A stretch of DNA of 64,000 nucleotides, taken from NCBI GenBank assembly GCA_964538375.1, contig CAZIFQ010000001.1, forward strand, positions 124,001 to 188,000. Direction: 5' to 3'. Positions 53,068 to 61,722 of this stretch are shown here, piece by piece (position 1 is the stretch's first letter; each line of letters starts with the position of its first letter). Under the pieces are notes generated by a model. It saw nothing but the letters and a program-made list of their open reading frames with translations. It did not search any database and was not told the origin of the DNA. A program made the translations under genes and the position numbers. The stretch is from JAUUZQ01 sp964538375 (GTDB lineage Bacteria; Bacteroidota; Bacteroidia; Bacteroidales; GCA-2748055).

Positions 53068-55914
53068 CTATTTAACTGAAATTGAAAACATTTTAATTAG
53101 CAAAAGTTTCACAGTCTCCACTTTTGCCGGTTTCATAAGATATTCGTCCATGCCAGCATTTATAGCATTTGTCTTACGCTCATCACCTGAATCGGCGGAC
53201 ATTGCAATAATTGGTGTCTTTATTCCATTCTTACGAATCTTCTCTGTCGCTTCAAATCCATCAACTTCAGGCATAAAAAGATCCATGAATATGATATCAT
53301 ATTCTTTCTCGCTAGTAAGCTTAATGGCTTCAGCCCCATTTTTTGCTAATTCAATTTCATAGCCAATATTCTTAAAAATGGATTGAGCTACCTTTTGATT
53401 TATCATGTTATCCTCAACAAGCAATATGGAGAGATTTTCCGGCAAAGTATTGAGCGTTTTTGCAAGAGCCCGATGATCCTCAATCTCCTTAAATATTTCC
53501 TGAACTATATCGAAAATTTCTTTGCTTTCGAAGGGCTCAATCAGGTAATGGTCAATTAAAAGCTTTTTAGAAATCTTATAATTACCTGGTTTATCATTGC
53601 CACTAACAAGTAAAATTGGGAATTTATCGGAAAACCCTCCCTCTTTAATTTTTTTCGCCAGTGCAAATCCATCCAGGTTATTTTTATCATATAATATCAG
53701 GAGGTTATATAAATCCTGCTTGATATTAATATGATGAATTACACTATCTACAGTGGAGTCCTGGTATATTTTTGTAACAGTGTTTACTCCAAAATTAGTC
53801 AAGATTGTCCTTATGCTGTTCTTCTCCGGATTAGATTCTTTAGTAAGAAACAGGGCAGTAATTTGCTCCATCCTGCTGATTCCGTCTGTGCTATATATTT
53901 TCTTTATTTGCTCGTTGGAATACACTTCAATCGTGAAGCTGAATCGCGATCCGGGAAACTCATTTGTACTTGAGATTCTTGAAGGACTTTCAGCCCAAAT
54001 CTCACCATTCATCAGTTCAACTAATTGTTTAGATATAGCAGTACCAAGTCCTGTTCCTCCGAACTTTCTACTCACCGATCCCCGCATTTGAGTATAGCTT
54101 CCAAAAATCGATTTAATCCTGTCCTGCGGAATGCCAATTCCCGTATCCTCTATATAAAACAATAATTGCATACTGTTTTGGTATGCTTCCATCACGTCCA
54201 CTCCAATTACAATTTTTCCTCTCTCGGTGAATTTAACGGCATTACTTACAAGGTTGGTAATTACCTGGCGTAAGCGGAAAGGATCTCCGATTAACTTATC
54301 AGGAACAACCGCCATTATATCTGACTCTATCACCAATCCTTTTTCCTGGGCAAGCGGTTTAAATAGCTTTATTACCAATGAAATTTCCTCTCTAAGCAAA
54401 AATGGAATTTCTTCAAGCATCATTTTACCTGCTTCAATTTTAGAGAAGTCAAGAATATCATTGATAATCGTCATTAAGAGATCCGAAGATTTCTTAATAA
54501 TCTTCACTTTTTCTTCAACCGGCTTATTTAATTTGGATTCCAATAAACTCGACACCATTCCAAGTATACCATTCATTGGTGTCCTTATTTCATGACTCAT
54601 TGAAGCCAAAAAATCTGATTTCGCTTTGTTGGCAGCTACCTCCTGTTTCCTGGATCTCTCGATAGGAGAAACATCTATCAATGCAACCAAACGAAGCTCC
54701 TCACCACCAACCCTGGTCTTCTCTTCTAACCTGAAAATAACTGTTTCTATTCCGTCTTTTTCATAAAAGAGAAAATCTGAATTTTTAATGGAATCCATAT
54801 CCTCCTTCAGTAAATACTTATTTGAAACTAAAAATTGCTTTGAAAAGTCTTTCCCGATAAGATTTTCAGAATTCCCAACGAATAATAAGCGCCGGGTAGC
54901 GCTATTAATATTCCTGATAATATTATCAGAATCCAGGATCATTATACCCACAGGGAAATTTTCAATGATTTGTCGAAATACAATTTCCGACATTTTTAAG
55001 TTTCCCTCTCTCCTGGTTCTTCTCCCAAGAAGTACAAGCATATAGATAACAAGAACTAATGTTGCTATTAAGGAAGTAATAGTAATTCTGAGATTCCTGT
55101 TAATGAAAAATTTATTGAAAACATCCTGACTCGCCGAAAATACAATCCCAAGACTTCGATTAAATATACTCAAGGGATAATATGCAGAATAAACTTTCTC
55201 TTTGTGACCTAGAGAATCGAGCAGAGTATGATGAATAATTCCCTCGCTTTCCATATTGATGCTGTCAACGATTTGATCAAAATTAGTGATCTCGTTTGCA
55301 CTATATGGGAATGACTCACCCAGAATCTCTCCTTCACCATTCACAATCCATTGCCAGGACATCGTCTTTCCAAGGGGATATAGTTTGAAAATTGAATTTG
55401 AAAAATTTTCAAAATCTACCTCTACAATAATATTTCCAGCTACCTCGTCATTGTCAAAATAGGGATAGTGGTACAGATAAGCTCCTTCTTTGAATTCTAC
55501 TTTGTGACGAGGTGATAATTTTGCCTGCCTCTGGCGTGGAAATGTATCAACAACAAACTGTTCTTTTTCGTTTATATACAGACCAAAATAGTTTCGCTCA
55601 TTATCAAAAATATAAATATTAGATATCAGGTTGCGGTATTGTGAATAAAAAACCTGCAGACTGCGGTTGGTTTTATCTAATTCCTCATTGTCTTTGAAAA
55701 TTATAGAGAACTGGTATTCAAAAGGCAACCTGTTTAGATCACTCTCAAAATCTATCAATGTATTCTCCATGTAATTCCCACAAAGATTGGTTTGTTGCGC
55801 CAGGGAAGAATTTAGAAAATTGACAAATCTGTTATTAATGCTCAGAAAAGAAAAGATATTCAGTAATACTAAAAACAGGAGAAAGATTGCTGCTATGGTG
55901 GATACCCTTTTCAT
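53068..55914 (-). CDS. Hybrid sensor histidine kinase with two receiver-like domains
   Basis: 948 residues. Helix 1 (about 8-26) and helix 2 (about 275-297) enclose a periplasmic Cache/CHASE-like sensor. A PAS domain (about 315-425) precedes the H-box SDFLASMSHEIRTPMNGILGM, N-box LVSNAVKFTERG, G1 YIEDTGIGI and G2 FGGTGLGTAISKQL. A degenerate receiver (about 690-810) is followed by a canonical one (ILLVEDNMINQK, DIIFMDLFMPEVDG, about 826-945). The output partner is not adjacent; AIM24 lies downstream. Confidence 0.92.
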   Translation of the reverse strand: MKRVSTIAAIFLLFLVLLNIFSFLSINNRFVNFLNSSLAQQTNLCGNYMENTLIDFESDLNRLPFEYQFSIIFKDNEELDKTNRSLQVFYSQYRNLISNIYIFDNERNYFGLYINEKEQFVVDTFPRQRQAKLSPRHKVEFKEGAYLYHYPYFDNDEVAGNIIVEVDFENFSNSIFKLYPLGKTMSWQWIVNGEGEILGESFPYSANEITNFDQIVDSINMESEGIIHHTLLDSLGHKEKVYSAYYPLSIFNRSLGIVFSASQDVFNKFFINRNLRITITSLIATLVLVIYMLVLLGRRTRREGNLKMSEIVFRQIIENFPVGIMILDSDNIIRNINSATRRLLFVGNSENLIGKDFSKQFLVSNKYLLKEDMDSIKNSDFLFYEKDGIETVIFRLEEKTRVGGEELRLVALIDVSPIERSRKQEVAANKAKSDFLASMSHEIRTPMNGILGMVSSLLESKLNKPVEEKVKIIKKSSDLLMTIINDILDFSKIEAGKMMLEEIPFLLREEISLVIKLFKPLAQEKGLVIESDIMAVVPDKLIGDPFRLRQVITNLVSNAVKFTERGKIVIGVDVMEAYQNSMQLLFYIEDTGIGIPQDRIKSIFGSYTQMRGSVSRKFGGTGLGTAISKQLVELMNGEIWAESPSRISSTNEFPGSRFSFTIEVYSNEQIKKIYSTDGISRMEQITALFLTKESNPEKNSIRTILTNFGVNTVTKIYQDSTVDSVIHHINIKQDLYNLLILYDKNNLDGFALAKKIKEGGFSDKFPILLVSGNDKPGNYKISKKLLIDHYLIEPFESKEIFDIVQEIFKEIEDHRALAKTLNTLPENLSILLVEDNMINQKVAQSIFKNIGYEIELAKNGAEAIKLTSEKEYDIIFMDLFMPEVDGFEATEKIRKNGIKTPIIAMSADSGDERKTNAINAGMDEYLMKPAKVETVKLLLIKMFSISVK

Positions 55915-56004
55915 TCAGATAATTAAATTTTAAGGTCTAAACTTACTAAGATTTTTTTATCACTGATTCCAAAATAATGAATTATTCAGCAAAAGTCAGT
56001 GCTA

Positions 56005-56937
56005 TTACCTGTATTTACTGTCGAAGTCTCCAAGAAGATTGATATAACTTTGATATCTGGACAAGCTAATAACCTCATTTTCAACAGCTTTACGAACGGC
56101 ACAATCGGGTTCGTTCAAATGAAGACAATTATTAAATTTACAGTCCTTGCTGGCCTCAAAGATCTCCGGAAAGAAATGAAACAGTTCGTCTTTTGATATA
56201 TTTACCATTCCATATCCCTTTATTCCGGGTGTGTCAACAACCATTGTTTCACTATCAAGAAAGTGCATTTCTGCATAGGTCGTAGTATGCCTGCCGGATT
56301 TATTGGATACAGAAATATCGTTAGTTTTTAGCTGAAGAGATGGATCAAGGGTATTAAGTAAAGTTGATTTTCCAACTCCAGAATTACCTGCAATTACTGT
56401 TACTTTAGATTGAATTATGTCTCTAATCAGGTCTATCCCCAGGCCCTTCTTTAAAGATATTGGAAGACATTGATAACCAATATCTCCATAGGTAAGCAAG
56501 AGGTTTTCAAGTTCCTTATTCTCTTTCTCCTGGTAGACGTCTGTTTTATTAAATAAAATGATAACAGGGATTCTGAATGCTTCGGCTGAGACCAGGAATC
56601 TATCGATAAACTCCAGGAATGTTTTTGGTTGTACAAGACTGACCATTAACACTGCCTGATCAATATTACATGCTATTAATTGATATTCGAAGCTAAGGTT
56701 TGAAGCCTTACGAATGATATAATTTTTACGCTCACTAATCTTCTCTATTACTCCTCCATCCTGATCGCTGATTCTTCTGAACTTAACCTTGTCGCCAACA
56801 GCAACAGGATTTGTAGCTCTAATTCCTTTGATCCTGAAAGTACCACGAATTTTGCATGGAATTACTTTTTCGTCTGCGGATTTCACATAGTACCAGCTAC
56901 CAGTAGTTTTTATGACCAGGCCCTCTTCCAAATTCAT
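56005..56937 (-). CDS. rsgA: Ribosome small-subunit GTPase RsgA
   Basis: 310 residues. N-terminal OB-fold (GLVIKTTGSWYYVKSADEK), then a circularly permuted GTPase: G4 ILFNKTDVYQ comes before G1 IAGNSGVGKSTLLNTL, and G3 is VVDTPGIKGYG. The C-terminal zinc site is CKFNNCLHLNEPDC. RsgA helps 30S subunit maturation. Single gene. Confidence 0.96.
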   Translation of the reverse strand: MNLEEGLVIKTTGSWYYVKSADEKVIPCKIRGTFRIKGIRATNPVAVGDKVKFRRISDQDGGVIEKISERKNYIIRKASNLSFEYQLIACNIDQAVLMVSLVQPKTFLEFIDRFLVSAEAFRIPVIILFNKTDVYQEKENKELENLLLTYGDIGYQCLPISLKKGLGIDLIRDIIQSKVTVIAGNSGVGKSTLLNTLDPSLQLKTNDISVSNKSGRHTTTYAEMHFLDSETMVVDTPGIKGYGMVNISKDELFHFFPEIFEASKDCKFNNCLHLNEPDCAVRKAVENEVISLSRYQSYINLLGDFDSKYR

Positions 56938-57007
56938 ACATTTTTAACAAAGGTAGAATTTTATCTTGTTAGCAAGGATGAATCTTAATTCGAAAACATT
57001 AAAACTG

Positions 57008-58069
57008 TTACCTGTCTTGAGAAATAGGCGCTGAAACATGAAGCAGACGGGATTTGAACCGGAACCCGGAAACAGAACCTTCCTGGTCCTGGCTAGCCAT
57101 AAGACTCATTTCGGTACCAGCCAGCTTATTTATCTCCTCTATTCCCTGGCTGGCGAGATTCCAAATAAATACATCATCCTCATCCATTAATTTTGATACC
57201 CTGCCAAGCTGATATCGTACTCTTTCAGTTATGGCAAGAGAACTCATATTAATTGTAGGTAAAGGTTGTGTCGTGGTGGTAATCTGATCTTCCTTAACAT
57301 ACAGATTCGGAATCCGGACACCGGGAATCTCTATCCTGGAAATTCGTTGTGATTCTTGCTGGCTTAGTGCTGCGAGTTCAACTTTCTTGTCAGGAATTAT
57401 ATTTTTTTTCTTTATGTTGGATACGGGCACTTGTCCCCTGGAATTACGAATAATCTGAATTGTTGCCGCTTTTCCCTTCACCGGGGGTTTTTTAGTGACT
57501 GATTCAAGCGTAATAATTTCTGGATTTATTTCCGTTTCCGGGACGGCGGCAATCTCCGGTTGTATAATAAAAATATCCGTGCGTACCATAATTAATAGAG
57601 CAATGGCTGCGGCTGCGGCAAAAGGAAGAATAATCCTTAAATTTATTACAGCCCTTGACTTCTTCCTGAGTTTGTCTTTATGCGGATACTGTAGTTCCAC
57701 AGCATGTAAATAAGTAAGCTTCATCATGCTAAAACTGTCCTGATATTTCTTATCCGTAAGCAAGAATGTTTCAAATATATCTCTCTGATAATCTGACAAG
57801 TCATTTTCCAAATAAGCGACGGAATACAATTCAAAATTATATGGACCAACAGCATCTTGCTTTGATGGAATCTCTCTTTTCAAATTTTCCCTTGAGGGCA
57901 TGGTAATTTTTTCAGCAGGAATTTGCAATAGATCAAATTCCTTCAGTTCTGCTTCCAGATCAGGATTGAATTTTAGGAAATTATTCAAAATATCTTCCTG
58001 TTCTGCAGTAAGATTCCCCTCTGCAAAATCAAGAAAATATTCTTCGTAATTATCTCTGTTAATCTCCAT
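57008..58069 (-). CDS. Probable membrane anti-sigma factor or sigma-linked protein
   Basis: About 353 residues from ATG 58069 (MEINRDNYEEYFLDFAEG), preceded by GGAG 3 bases upstream. The N-terminal about 60 residues (LTAEQEDILNNFLKFNPDLEAEL) recall the acidic cytoplasmic part of anti-sigma factors. One membrane helix lies near 147-165 (LPFAAAAAIALLIMV), and a low-complexity periplasmic part follows. No FecR domain is visible. It is 14 bases after the ECF sigma gene, the usual position of a cognate anti-sigma factor. Confidence 0.7.
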   Translation of the reverse strand: MEINRDNYEEYFLDFAEGNLTAEQEDILNNFLKFNPDLEAELKEFDLLQIPAEKITMPSRENLKREIPSKQDAVGPYNFELYSVAYLENDLSDYQRDIFETFLLTDKKYQDSFSMMKLTYLHAVELQYPHKDKLRKKSRAVINLRIILPFAAAAAIALLIMVRTDIFIIQPEIAAVPETEINPEIITLESVTKKPPVKGKAATIQIIRNSRGQVPVSNIKKKNIIPDKKVELAALSQQESQRISRIEIPGVRIPNLYVKEDQITTTTQPLPTINMSSLAITERVRYQLGRVSKLMDEDDVFIWNLASQGIEEINKLAGTEMSLMASQDQEGSVSGFRFKSRLLHVSAPISQDR

Positions 58070-58082
58070 GTACTCCAAAAAA

Positions 58083-58568
58083 TTATATTACATGTTCCAT
58101 TTTAACCAGGTAGCTTTTTAAATTAAGTCTCCCACGATATATATAAACCTTTACCTGTGATTCAGAGAGACTTGTAATCTCAGCAATCTCAGCGTATGAA
58201 TAACCTTCATAATCTCTTAACAATATAACCGTTCTCTGTATTTCAGGTATCATTTTTAAGGCCTGATCCAATACTTCACCCAAATCGTTGTACTGCTCGG
58301 TATGATAATGCATCCCCTCGTTTGTCTGATCAAAATCAGTAATTCTCTTCTCTTTTCTCAATACATCTATCATGGTATGATAAGCAGTTGTAAAAAGATA
58401 TGACTTTACTTTCTCGCCGGCAACTGTCTCGATTTTCACCCACAGTTTTTCAAATGATTCTTGTACCACATCCTTTGCAATGGCTTCATTTCTGCAGTTC
58501 TTCAGAATGAACCTGTAAACACCATCCGCGTGTTGTTCTACAGCTTTATTATAGTCGTCAATTGTCAT
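58083..58568 (-). CDS. ECF-type RNA polymerase sigma factor
   Basis: 161 residues. Region 2 (AVEQHADGVYRFILKNCRNEAIAKDVVQESFEKLW) is the -10 recognition/core-binding part, and region 4 (ALKMIPEIQRTVILLRDYEGYSYAEIAEITSLSESQVKVYIYRGRLNL) holds the -35 HTH. It is first of a two-gene unit with the probable anti-sigma factor. The inducing signal is not known. Confidence 0.94.
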   Translation of the reverse strand: MTIDDYNKAVEQHADGVYRFILKNCRNEAIAKDVVQESFEKLWVKIETVAGEKVKSYLFTTAYHTMIDVLRKEKRITDFDQTNEGMHYHTEQYNDLGEVLDQALKMIPEIQRTVILLRDYEGYSYAEIAEITSLSESQVKVYIYRGRLNLKSYLVKMEHVI

Positions 58569-58841
58569 TAAGTTATACGTATCCGATGGTAAGACGGTTC
58601 AAGTTACAAAAAGTTACAGGAAGAAGTGACTTGAGTGACTTGAGTGACTTGAGTGGGGCCCAGGGATTGAAGGCGATTGAACAAAGGAAAAGTCAAGGTT
58701 GAGATAAAATGAAAAAAAACTAAAAAAACTATGGCGAGAAAAAAGCAATAACTCATTGTCTTATAGACTCATTAGCTCATTGAATCATTAGCCCTTTGGC
58801 CCATTCACATTCTTCAAATTAGAAAATAAATATAAAAATAC
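58569..58841. other. Gene-free region with simple repeats
   Basis: The 329-base gap between the sigma gene and the TetR gene contains three tandem copies of GTGACTTGA (58626-58652) and, around 58748-58800, repeated CTCATTG/CTCATTAG-type words, a low-complexity pattern often seen in Bacteroidota intergenic DNA. No ORF or RNA gene is evident. The TetR promoter occupies the right end. Confidence 0.6.
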
Positions 58842-58873
58842 TTGACAAACAGGTTTTAAATTATTTATATTTG
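58842..58873 (+). promoter_or_regulatory. Promoter of the TetR/LolA-like/ABC operon
   Basis: TTG (within CTTGAC) at 58842-58844 and TATATTTG at 58866-58873, an exact TAnnTTTG box, are 21 bases apart. Transcription would start near 58880, inside the adjacent dyad. Confidence 0.68.
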
Positions 58874-58889
58874 ACCGACCGTTCAGTCA
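58872..58889 (+). promoter_or_regulatory. TetR-type operator overlapping the transcription start
   Basis: TGACCGACCGTTCAGTCA is a dyad whose halves TGACCGACC and TGACTGAAC agree at seven of nine positions, the TGACYGA form typical of TetR-family operators. It starts inside the -7 box, so the TetR-family protein encoded just downstream most likely represses its own operon. Confidence 0.65.
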
Positions 58890-58897
58890 TAAATATC

Positions 58898-59506
58898 ATG
58901 CCAAGGACACCAGAACAATTTGAGAAAATAAGGGAAAGTCGAAAAGAGCTGATCATGAATTCTGCCCTTGAGCTTTTTGCAAAAGAAGGATATAGTCATG
59001 TATCTATTTCTTCCCTGGCTAAACACGCCGGAATTTCAAAAGGGCTTATGTACAATTACTTTGAAAGCAAAGAAGAGCTACTCAAATCGGTGATTGATTA
59101 TAGCATGACAGAAATTATCAACTATTTTGATCCAAATAACGATGGTATTCTCACCGAAGAGGAGTTTGAACTTTTTATACGGAACATTTTTAAATTGATA
59201 AGAGAAAACAAAAGTTTTTATACAAAATTATTCGGTTTGATCATTCAGCCAAACGTCATTGATCATTTTAAAAACAGTAGTGTAGTCGGCGCTTTTCAAC
59301 ACTATTTTGTTACGTTTGAATCCTACTTCCATGACCAGGGATTCGAAGATCCTTTACTTGAAGTTTTAAATTTATCAATCCTCATTGAAGGAATGGGAAT
59401 GATGATGGTTGTTTATGATGGAATTACGGAGTTACCACCAGATCTTTTTGAAAAATTCGAGCATAGAATAATAAGCACTTATACAAAAAACAATGAGAAA
59501 AATTAG
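58898..59506 (+). CDS. TetR/AcrR-family transcriptional regulator
   Basis: About 202 residues from ATG 58898 (MPRTPEQFEKIRESRKELIM); the upstream in-frame TTG lies in the operator. The HTH is ALELFAKEGYSHVSISSLAKHAGISKGLMYNYFESKEELL. A helical ligand-binding domain follows. It is first of the operon containing the LolA-like protein and ABC exporter, overlapping the next gene by 14 bases. A lipid- or envelope-type ligand is plausible but not shown. Confidence 0.94.
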   Translation: MPRTPEQFEKIRESRKELIMNSALELFAKEGYSHVSISSLAKHAGISKGLMYNYFESKEELLKSVIDYSMTEIINYFDPNNDGILTEEEFELFIRNIFKLIRENKSFYTKLFGLIIQPNVIDHFKNSSVVGAFQHYFVTFESYFHDQGFEDPLLEVLNLSILIEGMGMMMVVYDGITELPPDLFEKFEHRIISTYTKNNEKN

Positions 59507-60254
59507 AAACTACCTGGCCTTCATCTTTTTAATGATTCCGCTGTTATTATCCGGACAGGGAGGGCTGACAGCAAAAGAAATAATTAAAAAAGCCGATGAT
59601 AAATTTAATGGTGAAGAGTCGGGTATATCTGTGATGTCAATGACCATTGTAAGGCCTACGTGGAAGCGAACTGTTGAATTCAAGGGATGGAATAAGGGAA
59701 CAGAGAAATCACTAACCCTGATCACTGCACCACCGGGAGAAAAAGGACAAACTTTTTTAAAGCGTGGCAACGAAATGTGGAGCTGGAATCCTACCATCAG
59801 CAGGTTGATTAAACTTCCGCCATCGATGATGTCGCAAGGGTGGATGGGTTCAGATTATACCAATGATGATATATTGAAAGAATCATCCATCGTGAATGAT
59901 TACTCCCACGAGATAGTGGGAGAAGAGCTCATTGAGGGAAGATCTTGTTACAAAATCGAGATGGTAGCTCATGATGATGCAGCTGTGATCTGGGGATCTC
60001 AGCTTAGGTGGATTGATAAAAAAGATTACCTCTTTTTGAAAGCCGAACTTTATGACGAGGATGGATATCTGATAAGAACAGAGCTGGGAAGGGAAATAAA
60101 AACCATGGATGGCCGGCTTATTACCACCAGATTAGAATTAATTCCTGAGGAAGAGGAAGGTCAAAAAACTATCATCCAGATAAAGATGATTGAATTCAAT
60201 TCACCTATTGACGATAATTTTTTCTCACAGCAGAATATGAAAAGAGTAAGGTAG
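59493..60254 (+). CDS. LolA-like outer-membrane lipoprotein-sorting family protein
   Basis: 253 residues. A signal peptide (about 1-22, LAFIFLMIPLLLSGQ) is followed by the LolA-like fold: VMSMTIVRPTWKRTVEFKGWNKG, FLKRGNEMWSWNPTISRLIKLPPSMM and SDYTNDDILKESSIVNDYSHEI. This is the YP_outer-membrane lipoprotein-sorting class often encoded beside RND or ABC exporters. It may carry a lipid or lipoprotein across the periplasm for the following ABC system. Confidence 0.88.
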   Translation: MRKIRNYLAFIFLMIPLLLSGQGGLTAKEIIKKADDKFNGEESGISVMSMTIVRPTWKRTVEFKGWNKGTEKSLTLITAPPGEKGQTFLKRGNEMWSWNPTISRLIKLPPSMMSQGWMGSDYTNDDILKESSIVNDYSHEIVGEELIEGRSCYKIEMVAHDDAAVIWGSQLRWIDKKDYLFLKAELYDEDGYLIRTELGREIKTMDGRLITTRLELIPEEEEGQKTIIQIKMIEFNSPIDDNFFSQQNMKRVR

Positions 60255-60295
60255 GATGAGAAAAAACTAAATAAAATGAATCGAAACACTATATC

Positions 60296-61711
60296 ATGAA
60301 AAATTACAAACATGCATGGAGGAATTTGTGGAGAAATCGCCGCAGAACGTTGATTACAGCCGCATCGGTTTTCTTTGCTGTTTTCTTTGCCCTTCTGATG
60401 AGATCACTGCAGATAGGTTCCTATGATTATATGTATAAAAACGCTATTGAAACATATAGCGGATACATACAATTGCAGCAGGAAAACTGGTGGGATGAGA
60501 AAACCATAGACAATACCTTTCCTTATACTGAGGAAATAGAAACCATGCTTCTTTCAGACGAAAATATTTATGCTGCCATCCCACGTGTTGAGTCGTTCGC
60601 CCTGGCATCAAGTGGCGAGGCCACTAAAGGAGTAATGGTGATGGGTGTAGATCCGGAAAAAGAAGTTCACCTGTCTGACCTGAATCAAAAAAAGGTAATC
60701 TACCTTTTAACGCCTGAAGCAGTTGGAAAAATTAAGAACGATACCCTTTTCACTGAAAAAATTTCAAAACTCGCTGAATTATTTATGGGTTATTCCTTTA
60801 CGAATGACGAACGTTTATTGCTTGACCTGGGGATTAATGCTGAAGATGCTGACAACTATATACCAGCACTCAAAAAATATGCATCATATGAAAGCGGTTC
60901 CATAAAAGTAGGTGAACCCGGAGTTTGGCTGGGGGCTAAACTTGCCCAGTTCTTGAAATTAAATACCGGCGACACCCTCGTATTAATGGGACAAGGTTAC
61001 CATGGAGCTACCGCAGCAGGAAAATATGAGATCAAGGGACTCATCAGGTTGCCCTTGCCGGAAATGAATAGTCGCGCAGTTTATATGCCATATGACATTG
61101 CCCAGGAGCTTTATAAATGCGGAAACAATATTTCTTCATTAGTAGTTAACCTTGAAAATAACGATGACAAAGCGATTGAAAAAACGGTAAATCGCCTAAG
61201 AGAAAGAGCCCCGGAAAATACTCGAATTATCGACTGGAAGGAGATGAACGAGATTATGATTTCACAAATGGAGGCCGATAACAAAAGTGGTATGGTTATG
61301 CTTTTTATCCTCTACCTGGTTATCTCTTTTGGCGTTTTCGGCACTGTACTTATGATGACTGCTGAACGAAAAAGGGAATTCGGAGTACTTGTCGCAATAG
61401 GAATGCAGAAAAAGAAACTTGCTTCTATTATGAGCTGGGAAATGTTATATATCGGATTGCTGGGAATTGTTGCGGCCGCTGTGGTTTGTATTCCACTCAT
61501 CTTATACGGAGTTAATCACCCCTTTGTTTTTACCGGTGAATTGGCCTATATAATGGCAGATTATGGGTTTGATGCACAATTGGCTTTTGAACCGATAAAT
61601 TCCTATTTCCTGTGGCAGGCATTTATAGTGGGATTAATGGTCAGCATCTCACTTATATATCCAGTTCGGAAAATATTGGGATTAGAAGTTGTAACCGCTC
61701 TCAGAGCATAA
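60296..61711 (+). CDS. FtsX/LolE-like ABC exporter permease 1
   Basis: 471 residues with an N-terminal helix (RTLITAASVFFAVFFALLM), a MacB-PCD-like periplasmic region (about 45-310) and three C-terminal helices (near LFILYLVISFGVFGTVLMMT, IGLLGIVAAAVVCIPLILYG). The cytoplasmic loop AERKREFGVLVAIGMQKKKL is the FtsX coupling motif. With permease 2 and the ATPase it forms a LolCDE-like exporter. Confidence 0.93.
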   Translation: MKNYKHAWRNLWRNRRRTLITAASVFFAVFFALLMRSLQIGSYDYMYKNAIETYSGYIQLQQENWWDEKTIDNTFPYTEEIETMLLSDENIYAAIPRVESFALASSGEATKGVMVMGVDPEKEVHLSDLNQKKVIYLLTPEAVGKIKNDTLFTEKISKLAELFMGYSFTNDERLLLDLGINAEDADNYIPALKKYASYESGSIKVGEPGVWLGAKLAQFLKLNTGDTLVLMGQGYHGATAAGKYEIKGLIRLPLPEMNSRAVYMPYDIAQELYKCGNNISSLVVNLENNDDKAIEKTVNRLRERAPENTRIIDWKEMNEIMISQMEADNKSGMVMLFILYLVISFGVFGTVLMMTAERKREFGVLVAIGMQKKKLASIMSWEMLYIGLLGIVAAAVVCIPLILYGVNHPFVFTGELAYIMADYGFDAQLAFEPINSYFLWQAFIVGLMVSISLIYPVRKILGLEVVTALRA

Positions 61712-61722
61712 ATATATTTAAC

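Noticed and set aside
58626..58652. Tandem GTGACTTGA repeats as a CRISPR or origin iteron
   Set aside because: Only three 9-bp units with no spacers and no replication gene; treated as simple sequence.
61612..61722. Extended start of the second LolC-like permease
   Set aside because: The extra residues overlap the first permease gene in another frame and do not look like a membrane-protein start; ATG 61723 begins the typical sequence.
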